This document shows positions 59,151 to 64,000 of a stretch of 64,000 nt of DNA, one piece after another (the stretch's first letter is position 1; the number at the start of each line of letters is the position of its first letter). A program made the translations under genes and the position numbers. The notes under the pieces are model-generated. The model saw only the letters and a program-made list of their open reading frames with translations, was not told the origin of the DNA and made no database searches. The stretch is from an uncultured Christensenella sp. (lineage in GTDB: Bacteria; Bacillota; Clostridia; Christensenellales; Pumilibacteraceae), in NCBI GenBank assembly GCA_910578545.1, contig CAJTPT010000002.1, positions 62,001-126,000 of the forward strand, given 5' to 3'.

Positions 59151-59614
59151 GTTCGTTTGCCGCTTGGGGTATGTCCGTTTTGGGTATTGCTATAGTAATG
59201 ACAGTAGCGGAAATGCTATTGCCGCACGGTAAAATGCGCAACGTCATTCGTTCCGTCTGTGCCGTTATATCGTTGCTCGTAATTGTAACGCCTATTCCCG
59301 GTCTAATTAAAAACGGCGTGAATTTTGATTTTCCTACCGATAACGTTCAGATAGACACGGATTATATAAACTTTATAAACGAACAGAACGGCGAACTGTA
59401 TGCACGTTCCGCCGAGGCATATTTAAAAGAAAAAGGGTACGAAAGGATTACCGTATCGGTAGTGGCGGACGGGCTGGATATAAAATCCGTTACGGTGAAT
59501 TTTTCCGATTCAAGCATTACGGGAAACGGCGCGCATATAAATAAAAATGAAATTACCAACCTGCTTGCCGAGTACTTCGGCATTCAAAAGGAGGCGGTTA
59601 TGGCATATGGATAA
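59147..59614 (+). CDS. spoIIIAF: Stage III sporulation protein AF
   Basis: 155 residues. Two N-terminal helices, then a soluble domain. GKMRNVIRSVCAVISLLVIV and the C-terminal ITVSVVADGLDIKSVTV fit SpoIIIAF. The ATG at 59147 overlaps the spoIIIAE stop (ATGA); a longer frame would read into spoIIIAE and is not used. Overlaps spoIIIAG by eight bases. Confidence 0.9.
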   Translation: MSSFAAWGMSVLGIAIVMTVAEMLLPHGKMRNVIRSVCAVISLLVIVTPIPGLIKNGVNFDFPTDNVQIDTDYINFINEQNGELYARSAEAYLKEKGYERITVSVVADGLDIKSVTVNFSDSSITGNGAHINKNEITNLLAEYFGIQKEAVMAYG

Positions 59615-60044
59615 AAAAGGCTTTATTGAAAAGCTGAAAAACGTCAAGCATTTGCAAATCATCGCATGCGTTGCCGTCCTCGTTACAGTGCTTATAGTAT
59701 ATTTTGCCTGCGCGTCGTGCTCGGAACAAAAAAACACTAATGCGTCTTTAAATGGCGTTGACCTGTCGAGCGGCGATTATTGCACGAACATGCAAAAGCA
59801 AGTGGAAAACATTGTGTCCAAAATATCGGGCGTCGGATCGGCGGCAGTGGTAATCAACTGGGATAAGAGCACCGACAAGACCGCGTTCGGTAGCGGTTCA
59901 ACCGAAAATCCCAAGCCTATCGGCGCACTTATAGTGTGCGATGGCGGCAACAGTACAAAGGTTAAGCTCGACGTGATATATGCGGTATCTACGCTTTTGG
60001 ATCTGTCGATAGAAAAAATAATGGTATATCCCAAATCGGGTTAG
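59607..60044 (+). CDS. spoIIIAG: Stage III sporulation protein AG
   Basis: 145 residues. One N-terminal helix (about 15-37), then a YscJ/FliF-like ring-building domain. ENPKPIGALIVCDGGNSTKVKLDV and IEKIMVYPKSG are typical (first quoted in part). Forms the large ring in the intermembrane space. GGAGGCGG precedes the chosen ATG. An upstream in-frame extension would overlap spoIIIAF and is rejected. Confidence 0.93.
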   Translation: MDKKGFIEKLKNVKHLQIIACVAVLVTVLIVYFACASCSEQKNTNASLNGVDLSSGDYCTNMQKQVENIVSKISGVGSAAVVINWDKSTDKTAFGSGSTENPKPIGALIVCDGGNSTKVKLDVIYAVSTLLDLSIEKIMVYPKSG

Positions 60045-60052
60045 GAGGTAAT

Positions 60053-60532
60053 ATGAGTAAAAAGAAAAAAATCATTGTGCTTGTAAGCATGGTCGCGTTA
60101 TTGGTTCTCACGGGGTGTTTGAATTATTTTCTCAACCGTCCCGGATCGCAAAACGCCAACGCCGAAGGAACGCTTAGCTACAGCGACTATTTTGCTGCGT
60201 CGCGTGCCGACCGTTCGACCTCGCGCGAGGAAACCGTATCGTACTACAAAACAATAATCAACAATGAGGCGACCTCGTCGGAAGCCAAAGCAAACGCGGA
60301 AGCGGAGCTTGCCGCTCTCGTATCGAGCATGGACACGGAACAGAGGTTGGAAACGCTTATAAAATCGCTCGGCTTTGACGACTGCATTGTTACGGTCGGA
60401 AAGGAAAACGTCAACGTTATAGTTAAGTCCGACGAGCTTACCGAGCAGGAATCCGCACAACTTTTGGATATGGTTTGCACCGAAACGGGAAAAACGATTG
60501 GCTACGTTCGTGTAAAATCCATAGACCTTTAA
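60053..60532 (+). CDS. spoIIIAH: Stage III sporulation protein AH
   Basis: 159 residues. Membrane helix at about 6-26 and a C-terminal domain that in Bacillus binds SpoIIQ of the forespore across the space between membranes. EETVSYYKTIINNEATSSEAK and DCIVTVGKENVNVIVKS match the family. GGAGG precedes the ATG. Last gene of the operon, followed by a terminator. accB and accC, which follow in Bacillus, are absent. Confidence 0.94.
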   Translation: MSKKKKIIVLVSMVALLVLTGCLNYFLNRPGSQNANAEGTLSYSDYFAASRADRSTSREETVSYYKTIINNEATSSEAKANAEAELAALVSSMDTEQRLETLIKSLGFDDCIVTVGKENVNVIVKSDELTEQESAQLLDMVCTETGKTIGYVRVKSIDL

Positions 60533-60564
60533 TATCGGGAAAAATTTAATACAAAATTCACCGA

Positions 60565-60602
60565 GAATGGGTGCGTCGGTTCGTACTCATTCTTATTTTT
60601 TA
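60565..60602 (+). terminator. Terminator of the spoIIIA operon
   Basis: AGAATGGGTGCG (60565-60576) pairs with CGTACTCATTCT (60583-60594) through 12 bp with two G-T wobbles, followed by TATTTTTT. Confidence 0.8.
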
Positions 60603-60615
60603 TCTGTAAATTGGC

Positions 60616-60644
60616 TTGTAATTTTTTAACAGTTGTGCTATAAT
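60616..60644 (+). promoter_or_regulatory. Promoter of the asp23-nusB-folD-xse operon
   Basis: TTGTAA (60616-60621), a 17-bp spacer, then TATAAT (60639-60644). The leader of about 105 nt shows no riboswitch I can recognise. Confidence 0.75.
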
Positions 60645-60756
60645 AATGCCGAGTATATTGTAGATGCTGAGTGACGGCAAAATCAAAAAGCCGCACGCAA
60701 ACAGTGTATGTCCTTTACGGTTTTAGTTGACCGTCAAAAATTCTGCGGAGGTAAGC

Positions 60757-61068
60757 ATGAGCGTAAAACGCAATAACATGTCGGCAAACGGTATTACGTA
60801 CGGCAATAACGTTTTACGTTCTATTATTCGTTTGGCGGCGCAGGAGATAAGCGGCGTCGAGTCCGTTTGCGGTCGTGGCGTGCGCTGTTATATTTACGGC
60901 GATACCATAGACGCCGACGTGTATTTGGAAGTCAACAGTGAGGTTAACTGTTCGGATATTGCGTACAAGGTGCAGGACAATATCAAAAAATCGGTGGAAA
61001 CGATGACCGATTACAAAATGGGCGTTATCAATATCAATATTATTTCGGTTAAATTCACCAAACATTAG
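60757..61068 (+). CDS. Asp23/Gls24 family envelope stress protein
   Basis: 103 residues. YGNNVLRSIIRLAAQEISGVESV and VYLEVNSEVNCSDIAYKVQDNI (in part) are family blocks; VINIISVKF-type end. Homologue of Bacillus YqhY, linked there to acetyl-CoA carboxylase control; accBC are missing here. The ATG at 60757 has GGAGG before it; ten upstream codons would include that site. nusB follows after eight bases. Confidence 0.93.
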   Translation: MSVKRNNMSANGITYGNNVLRSIIRLAAQEISGVESVCGRGVRCYIYGDTIDADVYLEVNSEVNCSDIAYKVQDNIKKSVETMTDYKMGVININIISVKFTKH

Positions 61069-61076
61069 GAGCAAAA

Positions 61077-61475
61077 ATGAAGCGACGCGACGCGCGTGAA
61101 ATTGCGTTTAAACTTACTTACGAAATGGTTATGACGGGGGATTACAATACGGAAACCCGTGACGACTTGTTAGAAAACGGCGATTGCGATTCTGTCAATT
61201 ATATTAATTCCGCTATTTCGGGAATAAAGGAACATTACGACGAACTTAAGGCGCTTATAGTCAAGTACGCCAAGGGTTATGAGTTTGACAGAATTTACAA
61301 GACCGATCTTGCGCTTTTGCTTCTATCGTGCTACGAGCTTAAATATACGGATACACCGCACGCCGTCGTAGTCAACGAGGCAGTGGAACTTGCCAAGCTG
61401 TATTCCGATACAAGGAGCCATACGTTTATAAACGGTATACTTGCTTCGGTTATTAAAGAGGATACCAATGGCTGA
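61077..61475 (+). CDS. nusB: Transcription antitermination factor NusB
   Basis: 132 residues, all-helical. It begins KRRDAREIAFKLTYEMV and includes KTDLALLLLSCYELKYTD and VVVNEAVELAKLYSD. Acts with NusA, NusG and S10 in rRNA antitermination. A slightly short N-terminal helix pair is within family range. Its end overlaps folD by eight bases. Confidence 0.96.
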   Translation: MKRRDAREIAFKLTYEMVMTGDYNTETRDDLLENGDCDSVNYINSAISGIKEHYDELKALIVKYAKGYEFDRIYKTDLALLLLSCYELKYTDTPHAVVVNEAVELAKLYSDTRSHTFINGILASVIKEDTNG

Positions 61476-62316
61476 GCTGATTGACGGAAAAAAGCTTGCT
61501 TTAAAGATTAAAGGCGAAGTCCGCGTCTACGCCGAAAAGTTTGAAAAAACGTTGGGAAGAAAGGTCGGACTTGCAGTCGTCAAAGTGGGCGATGACCCCG
61601 CCTCGGCGATTTACGTGCGCAACAAAGTCAAAGCGTGCGACGAGTGTAACGTGCAATCGTTTACTTACTTCCTCAACGGCGACAGCTCTCAAGCCGACGT
61701 TATCGCTCTAATAAAAAAGCTTAACAACGATAATGCCGTTGACGGTATATTGGTACAGCTTCCTCTTCCCAAACACGTCGACGAGCGGACCGTTCTTGCC
61801 GAAATCGCGCCGCAAAAGGACGCAGACGGCTTCCACGTCGTAAACGCCGGCAAGTTGTTTTTGGGTGAAAGCGGCGGCTCTGTTGCATGTACGCCACGCG
61901 GCATAATCGAGCTTATCAAATCTACAGACCAACCGATTGCGGGGAAGCATGCCGTCGTTGTAGGGCGGTCTAATATAGTTGGCAAACCGATTGCAGCTCT
62001 GTTACTTCAAAACGACGCGACGGTCACAGTATGTCATAGCAAAACGAAAAACCTATCTGATTTTACAAAAAATGCGGATATTCTCGTAGCAGCTGTCGGA
62101 AAAAAGAATTTTATCACTGCCGATATGGTTAAGCCCGGCGCGATAGTTATAGACGTCGGTATGAATCGCGACGAGAGCGGACTGCACGGCGACGTCGATT
62201 TTGATAACGTAAAGGACGTAGCGGGATACATCACGCCCGTTCCCGGTGGCGTAGGTCCGATGACGGTCGCAATGCTTTTGTTAAATACGGTGTGCGGAGC
62301 GACGTCGAATGAATAG
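61468..62316 (+). CDS. folD: Methylenetetrahydrofolate dehydrogenase / cyclohydrolase
   Basis: 282 residues. Interconverts methylene-, methenyl- and formyl-tetrahydrofolate with NADP. KVGDDPASAIYVRNKVKACDE, VDGILVQLPLPKHVDE, KDADGFHVVNAGKL and GRSNIVGKPIAALLLQNDATVT are standard (partly quoted). Catalytic Lys is in YVRNKVK. The chosen ATG has AGAGGA upstream and overlaps nusB; nine extra upstream codons are in nusB. Joins glyA in folate metabolism. Confidence 0.97.
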   Translation: MAELIDGKKLALKIKGEVRVYAEKFEKTLGRKVGLAVVKVGDDPASAIYVRNKVKACDECNVQSFTYFLNGDSSQADVIALIKKLNNDNAVDGILVQLPLPKHVDERTVLAEIAPQKDADGFHVVNAGKLFLGESGGSVACTPRGIIELIKSTDQPIAGKHAVVVGRSNIVGKPIAALLLQNDATVTVCHSKTKNLSDFTKNADILVAAVGKKNFITADMVKPGAIVIDVGMNRDESGLHGDVDFDNVKDVAGYITPVPGGVGPMTVAMLLLNTVCGATSNE

Positions 62317-63553
62317 ACAAATGACCGTCACACAGCTGTCGCGTTATTTAAAGGGTGTGTTTGACGACGAGGAACTACTGCACGACGTTACGCTCAGCGG
62401 CGAGGTCAGCGACGTTTCGTATTCGGACAAGCATACTTTTTTGGTTTTGTCCGAGGGTGGGTTTTCGGTACGGTGCATACATTTTTCGTCGCGCGACAAG
62501 ATAGAAAAAGGTGCACGGGTCGCACTTCGCGGTTCGGTCGGGTTTTACGATAAGCGCACTTCCGTCACGTTTACCTACACTGAATTTTTTATTCAAGGCG
62601 TAGGCGACATGAATATCAAGCTTGCCGAGCTCAAACAAAAGCTCAGCGCGCTCGGGTACTTTGAAAACCGTCCGCAACTGCCTAAGTATATTGTGAGTGT
62701 GGCTGTAATTACCAGCCCTGACGGTGCGGCTATCTGCGATTTTATGCGGGTTGTTCACGACAAAAATCCGTTTGTGGATATCAAGGTTTATCCGTCAAAG
62801 GTGCAGGGCGAGGGTGCGGCGGCGCAAATAGCTGAAGCGATAAATAAGCTTCAAACGTATAATACCGACGCCATAGTGCTGTGTCGCGGCGGCGGAAGCG
62901 ACGAGGATTTAGGATGCTTTAACGATGAGACCCTTGCCGTTGCTGTCGCTAATTCACGTATCCCGATTATATCGGCAGTAGGGCACGAAATAGACTATAC
63001 GCTGTGCGACTATTGTGCCGGCACTCGTGCAGGCACTCCGTCCATTGCGGGCGAGATAGTAAACAGCCGTGCAAGCGCAATATTGACCGATCTGTTTCAA
63101 GCGATATTTGCCGTACGAAATGCAGTCAAGTCAAAGTACGACCGAGAGGTTATGCTCGTAAATAAGCTCGGAAGAGCAACTACGGCTAGCGTATCAACGC
63201 GAATATACAATGGCTATCACAAGCTTAGGTTTGTTACGGCAAAGGGTGCATTCGGCTTACAAAACCGTCTTTCGGTAAAAAGCAACCGTTTGTCGAGCGA
63301 GGTTAAAAACATGCGCCAGGCACTATCCGCAAAGCTAAGCGACGGCAAAGCAAAAGTAGATAAGCTGTCTTCGTTGCTCGGTGCGTTGGACCCGCACCGA
63401 ATAATCAAGGTCGGTTACGCTGCGGTGTTGCGCTCGGGACAAAGGGTAATGGCTGCCGCCGAGATAGCGTCGGGTGACGAGGTGGGGCTTGTATTTGCCG
63501 ACGGTGTCGCCACGGCTAAGATAACGAACGTTAAAAGAGAAAATAAGGAGTAA
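62309..63553 (+). CDS. xseA: Exodeoxyribonuclease VII large subunit
   Basis: 414 residues. N-terminal OB-fold (about 1-100), then the catalytic region: VITSPDGAAICDFMRVV, VLCRGGGSDEDLGCFNDETLA and ISAVGHEIDYTLCDYCAGTRAGTPS. A coiled-coil part follows (about 270-350). Degrades single-stranded DNA with XseB. The motif VGHEIDYTLCDYCA differs from the usual GHETDFTIADFVA but keeps His, Glu and Asp. Overlaps folD by eight bases. Confidence 0.94.
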   Translation: MNRQMTVTQLSRYLKGVFDDEELLHDVTLSGEVSDVSYSDKHTFLVLSEGGFSVRCIHFSSRDKIEKGARVALRGSVGFYDKRTSVTFTYTEFFIQGVGDMNIKLAELKQKLSALGYFENRPQLPKYIVSVAVITSPDGAAICDFMRVVHDKNPFVDIKVYPSKVQGEGAAAQIAEAINKLQTYNTDAIVLCRGGGSDEDLGCFNDETLAVAVANSRIPIISAVGHEIDYTLCDYCAGTRAGTPSIAGEIVNSRASAILTDLFQAIFAVRNAVKSKYDREVMLVNKLGRATTASVSTRIYNGYHKLRFVTAKGAFGLQNRLSVKSNRLSSEVKNMRQALSAKLSDGKAKVDKLSSLLGALDPHRIIKVGYAAVLRSGQRVMAAAEIASGDEVGLVFADGVATAKITNVKRENKE

Positions 63554-63556
63554 GCC

Positions 63557-63811
63557 ATGGATAAAAAGCAAACGACATCTTCATCCGATTTTGAATCAAA
63601 AATCGCCGAGCTTCAAAAAATAGTCGGACGGTTGGAAAGCGACGGAAGCGTTACTTTAGAGGATAGTATGAGCCTTTTTGAAAGCGGACTTAAGCTTACC
63701 AAAGAATGTGTGGACGATCTGTCCGCTATGCAGGCGAGAATCTCCGAGCTTAATAATCAGTTGGATTTGATTTTACGTCAACCGTTATTTGGAGAAGATG
63801 ATGCAGACTGA
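63557..63811 (+). CDS. xseB: Exodeoxyribonuclease VII small subunit
   Basis: 84 residues, helical. DFESKIAELQKIVGRLESD and SMSLFESGLKLTKECVDDL are typical. Wraps the coiled coil of XseA. AAGGAG lies before the ATG. The ispA-like gene starts inside its last codons (11-base overlap). Confidence 0.93.
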   Translation: MDKKQTTSSSDFESKIAELQKIVGRLESDGSVTLEDSMSLFESGLKLTKECVDDLSAMQARISELNNQLDLILRQPLFGEDDAD

Positions 63812-64000
63812 GGATTTTAACGGCTATACCGATGAATACAGAGAGCAAATCGACGCCGAATTAAAGCGTATCGTAGACGAGCAGAAGTATTCGGATGAGT
63901 TTAAAAACGTTTTGCTTTACGCGCTTTTCCCCGGCGGAAAGAGATTGCGTCCGATTCTGCTTTTGGAATGGCACAACGTGTTTTCACCGCCCGATGAGTA
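63801..64000 (+). CDS. ispA: Polyprenyl (farnesyl-type) diphosphate synthase, 3' truncated by window edge
   Basis: Only the first about 66 codons are visible, running off the window. The ATG at 63801 has GGAGA five bases before it; the ATG at 63798 is also possible but too near that site. YALFPGGKRLRPILLLEW contains the GGKRLRP motif of trans-prenyl synthases, which binds isopentenyl diphosphate. Position after xseAB, where Firmicutes carry ispA before dxs, supports a farnesyl or geranyl synthase. It would supply the primer for UppS. The exact chain length cannot be read. Confidence 0.85.
   Translation, partial: MQTEDFNGYTDEYREQIDAELKRIVDEQKYSDEFKNVLLYALFPGGKRLRPILLLEWHNVFSPPDE

Overview
The window reads as chromosome of a spore-forming member of the Clostridia (Firmicutes), with moderate GC content and strong GGAGG-type ribosome binding sites. 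The evidence for sporulation is direct: a complete spoIIIAA-AH operon, an uninterrupted sigK, and sigma-E-like promoters in front of both. Sigma-A-type promoters (TTGACA/TATAAT with 17-bp spacers) occur at most operon starts. No insertion sequences, prophage, tRNA genes or CRISPR arrays were seen. The genus cannot be named from this sequence alone; codon habits and the giant surface protein suggest an uncultured, possibly gut-associated, lineage.

Layout. 1-1209 is the 3' part of an (alpha/alpha)6-barrel glycoside hydrolase. 1400-3347 is groES-groEL on the minus strand. 3579-15692 is one giant gene for a 4037-residue surface protein, with an N-terminal signal/anchor, an ALK/LTK-like glycine-rich domain, a long series of beta-sandwich-like modules and a C-terminal membrane anchor. 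15693-16255 is a 560-bp non-coding stretch with repeats and a candidate 85-nt small RNA. Then come rnj, a U32 peptidase, rnpB (RNase P RNA), sigK (minus strand), and a GT-C-like membrane protein.

21964-34131 carries yifB-dprA-topA-trmFO-hslV-hslU, hisS, glyA and an Rrf2 regulator/cysteine desulfurase pair. 34136-35267 holds a tiny membrane protein (minus strand), ruvX and a DUF1292 protein with a metal-binding-like tail. 35489-45244 is rpsB-tsf-pyrH-frr-uppS-cdsA-dxr-rseP-ispG followed by a PolC-like protein that has kept only the N-terminal, OB and exonuclease parts. 45423-53260 is rimP-nusA-rnpM-ylxQ-infB-rbfA-nrnA-truB-ribF, followed by an endonuclease IV-like gene. 54145-64000 is an M24 peptidase, efp, spoIIIAA-AH, an Asp23 protein, nusB, folD, xseA, xseB and the start of a polyprenyl synthase.

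The order closely follows the Bacillus/Clostridia backbone with gaps: xerC and codY are absent around hslVU, proS is absent before the polC position, and accBC is absent between spoIIIAH and the Asp23 gene. Most of the window is translation, ribosome maturation, isoprenoid/cell-envelope, DNA maintenance and sporulation housekeeping. The main points of interest are the giant adhesin-like protein with paired operator-like repeats, the polymerase-less PolC protein at the polC locus, the candidate small RNA before rnj, an apparent AUA start for rimP, and the 41-residue protein with a sigma-G-like promoter.
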